Shown here: positions 46,163 through 54,226 of the stretch, piece after piece
How positions within the stretch are numbered: position 1 is the first letter of the stretch
Layout of the letters: each line of letters begins with the position of its first letter
DNA from: Pseudomonas fluorescens
GTDB taxonomy: Bacteria > Pseudomonadota > Gammaproteobacteria > Pseudomonadales > Pseudomonadaceae
NCBI RefSeq assembly: GCF_000967965.1
Contig: NZ_LACC01000010.1
Location: 62,001 to 126,000, forward strand
Direction: 5' to 3'
DNA: 64,000 nt
Notes under the pieces: model-generated
Told to the model about the DNA's origin: nothing
Database searches by the model: none
What the model saw: the letters and a program-made list of their open reading frames with translations, nothing else
Made by a program: the position numbers and the translations under genes

Positions 46163-47917
46163 ATGCACAACGACGGGAATGTAGTGCCTTTGCACAAGGC
46201 AACTACCGACCAGGTGGCTCACTCGCCACTCGCCCGACTGCCGGCGATTCTTCTCCAGGTTCGCGACAAGGCCGCGCAACAACTGCGGCACGGATTGCAG
46301 GCACTGTTCGACAACGCCGACGACACCCTCTTCGAAATGGCCGACCGCGCCCGCTGTGGCGTCGAGCAAAACATCTTCTTTCAAGCGATGCGCGATTTGC
46401 GCCTCAAGCGCAAAAGCATCGAGCGGGTTTTTCTCGAACAGTTTTTCGCCGCGTTTATCCGTCTCGGCCAATACGAAAGCGCGCTTGCGGCCTTGCCCCA
46501 GGCCCTGGCGGCCGATACCTCGACGGTGCAACCCGATGTAGAGCTCGAGCGCACGGTCGCGGTGCAAGCGATGGTCAGCCGGGTGCTGGACCGCGACGGT
46601 TTCGCCCTGGACCAACTGACGGCCCGGCTCTGCGCCTTGTTGGGCAAGGCGCCGGGCGATCTGCACAATCCCCTGGGCCCAGCGATGCTCTGCGAGTACT
46701 TTTTGCAAGCCGCACGCCAGCTGGGGCTGGAGATCAAGGTCAAGCTGATCATCCTCACGTTGTTCGAACGTTATGTCCTCAGCGAGACCGATCAGCTTTA
46801 CGCAGAAGCCAATCAGCTGCTGCTCGCCACCGGTGTGTTGCCCGACCTGAAACCGGCGCCGGTGTGTCGTACTACCGACCGACCTGACATCAGCGTTCAG
46901 GATGGACCGACCGATGAGGGCCCCGATCCGGTCTGCTTGCCGATCGATGAAAGTGTCCAGGAGGCTTTCGCCGCGTTGCAGGTCCTGCTGCTCAACGTTC
47001 GCGGCAGCCTGTCGCCTGTGCTGGAAGTCAGTGCCACGGCACAGCCGATTTCCACGCGCGATCTGTTGCGCCTGCTTTCGCACTTGCAGCAATACGTGCC
47101 GGCACCGGCGGCCGTCGATGATTTTGATCTGCACAACCAGCTCGAACAGTTACTGACCCGGGTCAGTGTCAAAAGCGGCAGGTCACGGGTTTTCGGGGAG
47201 GCCGATGAGGATGTGATCAACCTGGTCGCCATGCTTTTCGAATGCATGCTCGATGATCGCAACCTGCCGGATTCCCTCAAGGTACTGATCGGCCGATTGC
47301 AGATTCCACTGGTCAAGGTGGCGGTGCTCGACAAGAGTTTCTTCAGCCGCAGCAGTCATCCGGCACGGCGTCTGCTCAACGAAATCGCCAACGCAGCCAT
47401 GGGGTGGGGAGTCAGTGACGATCATGAGCGTGACAACCTTTACGTGCGCATCGACCAGGTCGTACAGCGTCTGTTGAATGACTTTGTCGATGATCCGGCG
47501 ATATTTTCCGAACTGCTGGCCGACTTTCTCGCGTTTACCCAGGATGAGCGCCGTCGCAGCGAGTGGCTTGTGCAGTGCGTTCGCGACGCCGAGCACGGGC
47601 GGGCCAATTCGCCTGGGAAGGCGTCGATGATGGTCGAGGTGCAGGAGCCTGTCGATCAAATGCATCCAGGCTGCTGGGTGGAGTTTCAGGAAGACCCGGA
47701 AAATACCCTTCGCTGCAAACTGGTGGCTGTCATTGAAACCACCGGCAAATACATCTTCGTCAACCGCACTGGCATGAAAGTGCTCGAGCGCAGCCGCACC
47801 GACCTGGCCCAAGAGCTGCGCAACGGCGTGGCGCGAGTGCTTGACGATACCTTGTTGTTCGAGCGGGCACTGGAGTCGGTGATCGGCAACCTCAAGCGAC
47901 TCAAACGCGGCAAGTGA
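46163..47917 (+). CDS. DUF1631 family protein
   Basis: Function unknown. The 584-residue protein is largely helical with no signal peptide or membrane segments. Recognisable parts are the DUF1631 N-terminal region (LLQVRDKAAQQLRHGLQALFDNADDTLFEMADRA segment), a central helical region, and a C-terminal beta-rich stretch (about 495-560, PGCWVEFQ to YIFVNRTGMKV) that resembles a PilZ-like barrel without the RxxxR motif. It is shorter than many family members (700 or more). GGGAGGC stands before the ATG. ampD follows closely. Confidence 0.82.
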   Translation: MHNDGNVVPLHKATTDQVAHSPLARLPAILLQVRDKAAQQLRHGLQALFDNADDTLFEMADRARCGVEQNIFFQAMRDLRLKRKSIERVFLEQFFAAFIRLGQYESALAALPQALAADTSTVQPDVELERTVAVQAMVSRVLDRDGFALDQLTARLCALLGKAPGDLHNPLGPAMLCEYFLQAARQLGLEIKVKLIILTLFERYVLSETDQLYAEANQLLLATGVLPDLKPAPVCRTTDRPDISVQDGPTDEGPDPVCLPIDESVQEAFAALQVLLLNVRGSLSPVLEVSATAQPISTRDLLRLLSHLQQYVPAPAAVDDFDLHNQLEQLLTRVSVKSGRSRVFGEADEDVINLVAMLFECMLDDRNLPDSLKVLIGRLQIPLVKVAVLDKSFFSRSSHPARRLLNEIANAAMGWGVSDDHERDNLYVRIDQVVQRLLNDFVDDPAIFSELLADFLAFTQDERRRSEWLVQCVRDAEHGRANSPGKASMMVEVQEPVDQMHPGCWVEFQEDPENTLRCKLVAVIETTGKYIFVNRTGMKVLERSRTDLAQELRNGVARVLDDTLLFERALESVIGNLKRLKRGK

Positions 47918-47979
47918 TCGCGCCCCGGGGGATTATCGCGGCATACTGTGCCAACACAGTCGACGTTGAAGGAATCGGT

Positions 47980-48540
47980 ATGCAGTTGGACCCCGCGAGC
48001 GGTTGGATTCAGGGAGTGCATCACTGCCCCTCACCCAACTTCAATGCGCGCCCCACAGGCGAAGTTTCCCTGCTGGTGATCCACAACATCAGCCTGCCGC
48101 CGGCGCAGTTCGCCACCGGCAAGGTGCAGGAATTTTTCCAGAATCGTCTGGATGTCACCGAACACCCCTATTTTGAAGGGATCGCGGATTTGCGGGTGTC
48201 GGCGCACTTTCTGATCGAGCGTGATGGTACCGTCACCCAGTTTGTTTCGTGCCTTGAGCGTGCGTGGCATGCGGGGGTCTCGAGCTTCGAGGGACGGGAA
48301 ACCTGTAACGATTTTTCCGTGGGCATCGAACTCGAAGGCACGGATGATCTGCCGTTCACCGACGCGCAATACAGCGCGTTGACAGCCCTGACCCGCCAGT
48401 TGCAACAGGCGTTCACGGCAATCACCACGGAGCGCATCTGCGGGCACAGTGACATTGCACCGGGGCGCAAAACCGATCCAGGGCCGGCGTTCGACTGGGC
48501 ACGCTATCGTGCCGCCTTGGCACAAGAGGAAGGACGATGA
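47980..48540 (+). CDS. ampD: 1,6-anhydro-N-acetylmuramyl-L-alanine amidase AmpD
   Basis: Cytosolic amidase that cleaves recycled anhydromuropeptides and so keeps AmpC beta-lactamase repressed. The 186-residue protein has zinc ligands H35 (LLVIHN), H154 and about D164 (GHSDIAPGRKTDPG). ATG 47980 with GAAGGA 7 bases upstream is the conserved start. It overlaps ampE by ATGA, the standard ampDE operon. Confidence 0.97.
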   Translation: MQLDPASGWIQGVHHCPSPNFNARPTGEVSLLVIHNISLPPAQFATGKVQEFFQNRLDVTEHPYFEGIADLRVSAHFLIERDGTVTQFVSCLERAWHAGVSSFEGRETCNDFSVGIELEGTDDLPFTDAQYSALTALTRQLQQAFTAITTERICGHSDIAPGRKTDPGPAFDWARYRAALAQEEGR

Positions 48541-49373
48541 GTTTTCTGGTGTTGCTGTTGGCGGTGTGGATCGAGAAGTTCTCGGCCTTGCGCCATCGGG
48601 TTCAGCGTGACAATGGCTGGACACACGAGCTGAACAAACTTGAAGCCAGCCCGCGACTTTCGAACCGACCATGGCTGGTGCTGGCGGCACTGGTCTTGTT
48701 GCCGGTGGCGTTGCTGGCTTTGCTGCTGGTCGTCATCGAGCCGGTGGCCTACGGGTTGCTGGCGTTGCCGATCCATTTGCTGGTGGTTATCTACAGCCTG
48801 GGGCGCGGTGATCTGCTGGGCGATCTCGGGCCGTTCCGCGATGCCTGGCGTCGGGAGGACCTGCAAGCGGCGGCCCATGTCGCCAAGCGCGACCTGGATA
48901 TCTGTGCAGACAATGGCGAGCAGCTACTGGAGCAGGTCGAAGGGCATTTGCTGTGGGAGGCCTACCAGAGCTTTTTCGCGGTGATTTTCTGGTACTTCCT
49001 GTTGGGACCGGTCGCGGCGCTGAGTTATCGGCTGCTGGCGCTGGCCGAAGAACACGGGAAAAACCCTGCAGTGGTCGAGCGCGCCGGGCAACTGCGTCAC
49101 GCCTTTGACTGGTTGCCGGTGCGTCTGCTGGCGGCGAGCCTGGCGTTGGTCGGCAATTTTGTCGCGGTCAGTCGGGTCATGCTGCATGAGCTGCTGAACT
49201 GGAACATCAGCGCCGCGCAATTGATCGTGAAAGTCGGGCTGGTGGCCGGTGAAATTCCGGCACCGGTGACCGGTGCGGAAGGTATCAACAATCTGGACCG
49301 CATTTGGGCGCTGCTGCTGCGTGCGGCGGTGCTCTGGTATGCTGGGTTTGCATTGTGGACGGTCCTGCATTAG
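48537..49373 (+). CDS. ampE: inner membrane protein AmpE
   Basis: Membrane protein of the ampDE operon, possibly a sensor or regulator in beta-lactamase induction; biochemical role not established. The 278-residue protein has about four to five membrane segments (MSFLVLLLAVWIE, WLVLAALVLLPVALLALLLV, QSFFAVIFWYFLLGPVAAL, and a C-terminal one) and the conserved RDNGWTHE region. Start overlaps the ampD stop. Confidence 0.93.
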   Translation: MSFLVLLLAVWIEKFSALRHRVQRDNGWTHELNKLEASPRLSNRPWLVLAALVLLPVALLALLLVVIEPVAYGLLALPIHLLVVIYSLGRGDLLGDLGPFRDAWRREDLQAAAHVAKRDLDICADNGEQLLEQVEGHLLWEAYQSFFAVIFWYFLLGPVAALSYRLLALAEEHGKNPAVVERAGQLRHAFDWLPVRLLAASLALVGNFVAVSRVMLHELLNWNISAAQLIVKVGLVAGEIPAPVTGAEGINNLDRIWALLLRAAVLWYAGFALWTVLH

Positions 49374-49441
49374 TCCAGCAGTCAATGCCCCCTCGCCACT
49401 GGGCGATCACTAGTCCGAAGTGCTTCGCCCTGTCGTTAACC

Positions 49442-49468
49442 TTAAGTTACAAAGCCTCCTGCCGATTT
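49442..49468 (+). promoter_or_regulatory. FliA (sigma-28) type promoter for the chemoreceptor
   Basis: TTAAGTTA, 11-base spacer, GCCGATTT match the flagellar sigma consensus TAAAGTTT-N11-GCCGATAA at 6 of 8 positions in each half with the exact spacing. It lies 92 bases before the start of the chemoreceptor gene. Confidence 0.72.
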
Positions 49469-49559
49469 AAGTTATACAGAGATAGCGCCGAATAGTGGCT
49501 ATCTGCTGTCTGTCTGCGCCTGCCAATAAAAAAAATAAGAAATTGAAGGGAGACATCCA

Positions 49560-51590
49560 GTGAAGAGCTTGCTCTATCCCGCTGTCGCACTGATGAACCG
49601 CCTGAGCTTCGGCATGAAGTTCAGCCTGATCAGCGTACTGTTCCTGGTGCCGATGCTGGTGACCAACTTCTATCTGGTGCGTGACTCCTATCGCGAATTC
49701 CAGGGCACGCGCATCGAACTGCAAAGTCTCGACCTGTTGGGCAACAGCCTGGCGTTGCGGCGCGATCTGGAAACCCTGAACAACCTGGTGCAGATCAATG
49801 TCAGCCTCGGCCAATCCGGCAAGGCCGGCAATGTCGAATCGAAAATCAGCGCCCTTGAGCAGAATATTTTGACTCGCCTGCAAGGGCTGACGGCGATGAC
49901 CGGCGACCCGGAGCAGGTCGCGGTGTTTGATGGCAAACGCGATGAAATGATCGCCGCGTTCAAGGCCCAGCAAACGGAAAACTCCCTGCAAAGCAAAAGT
50001 GCCTTGATCGGCAAGCTGGTGGGCAGCGCGCAGATTTTCAGCCAGCTCATCACCAGCCAGTCCGGCCTCAGTCGCGACAACCAGAGCGACATGCGCCAGT
50101 TGAGCGAACTCGTCACCCTCGTCACGCCACGGGTCACCCAGATCCTGGGCGAAGGTCGGGCAATGGGCTCTTATTCGCTGGGGCAGGGGTTCATCAATTC
50201 GGCTTCAAGTACCCGTTTCGATGAATTGCTGGCGCAGATTGAAAAGCTCCAGGCCGAGTATGGCCTGAAGTTGCAGGATGCCCTGGGTTCCAGCAAGGCT
50301 GCGCGTGAGACCTTGGCCGCTCAGGCCGATAGCAGCCGGGCATCCTTGAAGAAAGCCAGCGAGCTGTTCGAAGAGCAAGTGGTCATGGCCGATACCCTCG
50401 ATGCACCGTGGCAGGGCTTTTACGATCAGGTCACTGCCCTGATGGACCAGACCTACCAACTCAATGAAGCAACCCTGAAGTATCTCGGCCCGCAGTTGCA
50501 GCAACGCCTGGACCAGAACCGTACACACATGATCTTGCAGGCCGTGGCGCTGTCTGTGGTGTTTGTACTGATCTTCTACCTCTACGGCGGTTTCTATGCC
50601 TCGACCCGCACCACGCTCAAGCGCCTGGGAGCTGTGATGGACAAGGTGGCGGCCGGCGACATGACCGTGACCTTCAGCGCCCACAGCCGCGATGAGCTGG
50701 GGGAGTTGGGTGAGGTGTTCAACGGCACCGTGAAAAAGATCCATGACCTGATCGAGCGGGTGGGGCAGACCGTCAGTGAAGTCGAGCGTCAGGCCGGGCA
50801 AGTGGAAAACGTTTCCGCGCAAAGCAACCAGGCCGTCGCCGGGCAGCGCACGCAGATCGAACAAGTGGCTACGGCCATGAACCAGATGTCAGCCACTTCC
50901 CAGGAGGTCGCGCGCAGTGCCGCCGCGGCGGTGAGCAGTGCCCACAGTGTCAACGACGAGACCATCAGTGGCCGCGGCCTGGTGGAGTCGCAGCAAGGCA
51001 GCATTGCCGCGCTGGCCAACGAGATCGATCAATCGGTGCTGGTGATCAACCAACTGGCCAGCGACAGCCAGTCCATCAGCCGCGTACTCGAAGTGATCAA
51101 GAGCATCGCCGAGCAGACCAACCTGCTGGCGCTCAATGCCGCCATCGAGGCCGCACGGGCCGGTGAGCAGGGCCGTGGTTTCGCCGTGGTAGCCGATGAA
51201 GTCCGGACCCTGGCCAAGCGAACCCAGCAATCGACCGAAGAAATCGAACAGATGATCGCCAGGCTCCATGGTGGTGTCGGCGCGGCGGTCAAGGCCATGG
51301 GTACCAGCCATGAAATGGCCAGCGGCACGGTGGGGCAGTCGGAGAAGGTCCAGCAGGCGCTGGAAAACATCCTGGGAGCGGTCGGCATGATCGTCGACCA
51401 GAACCAGCAGATTGCCGCCGCCGTGGAGCAGCAAACCGCCGTGGCCCACGACATCGACCAGAACATCGTCGAGATCAATCGCGCCGGCGAGCGTACCGCT
51501 GAAGGTGCGCATCAGACCGAAGACGCCAGCCGGGCGTTGTCGGCCCAGGTCGTGGAGTTGAAGCAGTTGATCAGCGCGTTTCGGGTCTGA
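49560..51590 (+). CDS. methyl-accepting chemotaxis protein
   Basis: Transmembrane chemoreceptor that controls CheA. The 676-residue protein has TM1 (about 23-43), a 280-residue periplasmic helical sensor, TM2 (about 325-345), a HAMP domain (about 347-400) and a signalling domain with the hairpin EQTNLLALNAAIEAARAGEQ near 518. There is no C-terminal CheR pentapeptide. Ligand unknown. GTG start at 49560 with GAAGGGAGA upstream. The upstream FliA-like promoter links it to flagellar expression. Confidence 0.93.
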   Translation: MKSLLYPAVALMNRLSFGMKFSLISVLFLVPMLVTNFYLVRDSYREFQGTRIELQSLDLLGNSLALRRDLETLNNLVQINVSLGQSGKAGNVESKISALEQNILTRLQGLTAMTGDPEQVAVFDGKRDEMIAAFKAQQTENSLQSKSALIGKLVGSAQIFSQLITSQSGLSRDNQSDMRQLSELVTLVTPRVTQILGEGRAMGSYSLGQGFINSASSTRFDELLAQIEKLQAEYGLKLQDALGSSKAARETLAAQADSSRASLKKASELFEEQVVMADTLDAPWQGFYDQVTALMDQTYQLNEATLKYLGPQLQQRLDQNRTHMILQAVALSVVFVLIFYLYGGFYASTRTTLKRLGAVMDKVAAGDMTVTFSAHSRDELGELGEVFNGTVKKIHDLIERVGQTVSEVERQAGQVENVSAQSNQAVAGQRTQIEQVATAMNQMSATSQEVARSAAAAVSSAHSVNDETISGRGLVESQQGSIAALANEIDQSVLVINQLASDSQSISRVLEVIKSIAEQTNLLALNAAIEAARAGEQGRGFAVVADEVRTLAKRTQQSTEEIEQMIARLHGGVGAAVKAMGTSHEMASGTVGQSEKVQQALENILGAVGMIVDQNQQIAAAVEQQTAVAHDIDQNIVEINRAGERTAEGAHQTEDASRALSAQVVELKQLISAFRV

Positions 51591-51604
51591 AGGCGTCCTG
51601 GGAT

Positions 51605-51632
51605 CCTGTGGGAGCAAGCCCGCTCCCACAGG
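51605..51632. repeat. REP palindrome acting as terminator
   Basis: CCTGTGGGAGC and GCTCCCACAGG pair perfectly around AAGCCC, just after the chemoreceptor stop. It belongs to the GTGGGAGC repeat family, also present near 59785 and 61422. Confidence 0.8.
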
Positions 51633-51770
51633 GTTTGGAGTGCTGTCGGAAAGTTTTGTAATACTTTTTCCCTTTCCAGGTGGGAGTCCTCCTGATTCTC
51701 TTCGTGCGCTGGCATTTTGAGTTCAATCAAGGAAGATTAACGCGGCTTACCGCCTGGAGGAGGCTTGCTC

Positions 51771-52160
51771 ATGTCTGCTGCAACAATAGGAGTCCAGGGG
51801 CGCTGTGCGCATTGTCAGCGCACGTTGCTGCTGCAACCCTGGCAACTCAATGCCATTGCGATCAATGAAGCGTTTACCTGTACTCACTGTCAGAAACGCG
51901 TTCAGTTAAGTTGTCCGGAACAGATCCGGCGCTTCAAGTCCCTCGACTCTTTTTCACTGTTGCGCGCCAGCCTGCGGGTGATGGTCTGCACCGCATTGCT
52001 GGTGGCGTTGGTGATGGAGTGGGTGGGAATGCTCAGCGTCATCGAACAGCTGAATGCTTCGCTGATCGTCTTGTTCGTGTATTTCGCGGTGGTCCGTTAC
52101 TTCCGTCGGCGCCAGCACCTGACGCTGATCCTGGAAGTTGCCAGGGCTCACGCTGACTGA
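51771..52160 (+). CDS. zinc-ribbon, two-helix membrane protein
   Basis: Not recognised. The 129-residue protein starts with a zinc ribbon of two CxxC pairs (C12, C15 and C37, C40), followed by two probable membrane helices (about 64-87 and 93-112) and a basic end. GGAGGAGG 8-9 bases before the ATG at 51771 decides this start. The ribbon would face the cytosol if the helices form a hairpin. It ends exactly where convergent tatD ends, with no gap. It may be a small regulator or membrane scaffold. Confidence 0.75.
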   Translation: MSAATIGVQGRCAHCQRTLLLQPWQLNAIAINEAFTCTHCQKRVQLSCPEQIRRFKSLDSFSLLRASLRVMVCTALLVALVMEWVGMLSVIEQLNASLIVLFVYFAVVRYFRRRQHLTLILEVARAHAD

Positions 52161-52937
52161 TTACCAGCCGAACACTTCGCAGCTGTTGGCGGTGCTGGCA
52201 GCCGCCAGTCGTTCCGGGCTGATCGCCATCCATTGCGCCAGTGCCGTGCAGATCGCCGGCAGGTGTGCCGGGCTGTTGCGCTGGCCGGGGAACATGGCAG
52301 GGGCCATGTCCGGGGAGTCGGTTTCCAGCACCACCGAATCCAGTGGCAGTTCGCCGAGCACGCGGTGCATGCGCAGCGCCTGCGGCCAAGTCGGGGCGCC
52401 ACCAAGGCCGAGCTTGAAACCAAGCTTGATGTATTCCCGAGCTTCCTCCTGGCTGCCGGCGAAGGCGTGGATGATGCCGGCCCGTTTCAGGCGAAAGCGT
52501 TTGAGCGTGGCAATCACCGCCGCATGGCTACGCCGCACATGGATCAATGCCGGAAGCGCGAAATCCGCCGCCAATTGCAATTGCGCCTCGAACAACGCCT
52601 GCTGGCGGTCGCGGTCCAGGGTTTCGATGAAGTAATCCAGGCCGATCTCGCCGACGGCACACAGTTGTCGATGGCCAGCCAGACGGGTCAGCCAGTCGGC
52701 GAGTTCGCTGAGGTGTTGCGGGCGATGATCGTCCAGGTAAACCGGGTGCAATCCGAACGCGGCGTGCAGGTCGGGATCACTCTGCACCAACTCCCATACT
52801 CGCTGCCAATTGGCCTGATAAACCCCCAGCACCACGATCCGCCGCACCCCGAGGGCGCGGCTTTCGGCCAGCAGCGCCTGACGGTCAGCGTCGAAGTCCG
52901 GAAAATCCAGATGGGTGTGGGTGTCGATCAGCTCCAC
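52161..52937 (-). CDS. TatD family metal-dependent deoxyribonuclease/hydrolase
   Basis: Amidohydrolase-fold enzyme with two metals; family members are 3'-5' DNases or related hydrolases. The 258-residue protein shows DTHTHLDF, GEIGLDYF, LIHVRRSH, IIHAFAG and LETDSPDM, the full set of metal ligands. GTG start at 52937. It follows cra by 3 bases and is probably cotranscribed with it. It is unrelated to the Tat secretion system despite its name. Confidence 0.92.
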   Translation of the reverse strand: MELIDTHTHLDFPDFDADRQALLAESRALGVRRIVVLGVYQANWQRVWELVQSDPDLHAAFGLHPVYLDDHRPQHLSELADWLTRLAGHRQLCAVGEIGLDYFIETLDRDRQQALFEAQLQLAADFALPALIHVRRSHAAVIATLKRFRLKRAGIIHAFAGSQEEAREYIKLGFKLGLGGAPTWPQALRMHRVLGELPLDSVVLETDSPDMAPAMFPGQRNSPAHLPAICTALAQWMAISPERLAAASTANSCEVFGW

Positions 52938-52940
52938 GGT

Positions 52941-53936
52941 TCAGTCCTGGCGAATACGCTGCTTGAACGTGCGCGCGATGGCTTGTACGCCAGGCCGGTA
53001 ATCAGACTGCTCGATGGCTGCCAGGGCCAGCGCGAGGGCCTTGTCGGCGATCAACTGGTGTTGCTGGGCCATGGCGTTGACCGGTAGCGGCAGGAAGTCC
53101 AGCAACTGGGTGTCGCCGAATGTGCCGAGTCGCAGCGGGCGGTTTTTCAACGGGAAGTCGTGCAGTGCATCGAACACGCCCTGAAGCAGCACATAGGATG
53201 TGGTCACCAGGGCATCGGGCAAATGGCCCAGACGCTGCAGCAACTCTTCCATCAGTTGTTTGCCGCACTCGCGGCTGAAGGACTCACCTTCTTCGATCAG
53301 CACCTCGCCGTTGAACCCGGCGAGCGCCTCTTTGAAGCCGGCGCAACGTTCCTGGCTGATGCTCAGCTCCGGGCGGGCGCCGATCAGCGCGATCTGTTTG
53401 GGCAAGGGATCGAGCAGGCTGCGGGTCAGTTGCAGGCTGGCCTCGCGGTCGTCACTGATCACCGAGCAGAAATGCTCGGGTTCCATGACCCGGTCGATGG
53501 CGATGATCGGAATGCCCTTGGCCTGCAATTGGCGATAGCTGTCGTCGCCGGCCGGCAGGCAGCTGGCAACGATCAGTGCGTCGCAGCGCCGGGCGCGGAA
53601 CAGTTGAAGCAATTGCCGTTCGCTGTCCGGTGCATCGTCGGAACTTGCGATCAGCAACTGATAACCCCGGGCCCGCGCACCTTGCTCCAGCAATTTGGCG
53701 ATTCGCGCGTAACTGGGGTTTTCCAGATCCGGCAGAATGAACCCCAATGTGCGGGTGTGCCGGCTGCGCAAACCGGCAGCCTGCGGGTTAGGCGTGAAGC
53801 CATGTTGTTCGACGACCGCGCGCACGCGTTCGACGGTAGCGCTGCTGATGCGCTGTTGTTCGGCCTTGCCATTGATGACATAGCTGGCGGTGGTGACGGA
53901 CACACCGGCCAACTGGGCGATATCACTGAGTTTCAA
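52941..53936 (-). CDS. cra: catabolite repressor/activator Cra (FruR)
   Basis: LacI-family regulator that in P. putida represses the fructose PTS operon and responds to fructose-1-phosphate. The 331-residue protein has the N-terminal HTH (MKLSDIAQLAGVSVTTASYVING) and a periplasmic-binding-type effector domain. Divergent from fruB, with its predicted operator between the two genes. tatD follows in the same direction. Confidence 0.95.
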   Translation of the reverse strand: MKLSDIAQLAGVSVTTASYVINGKAEQQRISSATVERVRAVVEQHGFTPNPQAAGLRSRHTRTLGFILPDLENPSYARIAKLLEQGARARGYQLLIASSDDAPDSERQLLQLFRARRCDALIVASCLPAGDDSYRQLQAKGIPIIAIDRVMEPEHFCSVISDDREASLQLTRSLLDPLPKQIALIGARPELSISQERCAGFKEALAGFNGEVLIEEGESFSRECGKQLMEELLQRLGHLPDALVTTSYVLLQGVFDALHDFPLKNRPLRLGTFGDTQLLDFLPLPVNAMAQQHQLIADKALALALAAIEQSDYRPGVQAIARTFKQRIRQD

Positions 53937-54081
53937 CCCGCTGTTTCCTTGTTTTTTCGAGATTGCCTCGACATTTTCGTCAATCCTAACCGATTAAGGC
54001 AGGCGACCATTGTCGCAACGCATCCGACAAGTTGGACTTCAAGGATGGGCCAATATCGAGTAACGTGCCAATCGATATAGA

Positions 54082-54093
54082 TTAAACGTTTCA
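54082..54093. promoter_or_regulatory. Cra (FruR) operator upstream of fruB
   Basis: TTAAACGTTTCA matches the Cra site reported for the P. putida fruB promoter. It lies 134 bases upstream of fruB and 145 bases from cra. Confidence 0.85.
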
Positions 54094-54226
54094 GCAGGCG
54101 TATTTTCTACGTTTTAGGCGCCTTTGGCCGGTTCTGCCGTAAAACCGCCAAAAGCGATGACCAAGCGCCTAAGCTGACTCATTCAAAACAATACCTGGTG
54201 CCCCAAGGCGCCAAAAAGGAGAAAGC

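Noticed and set aside
47946..47960. CTGTGCCAACACAG palindrome before ampD as a LexA box
   Set aside because: The spacer is 6 bases rather than 8, and ampD is not a known SOS gene.
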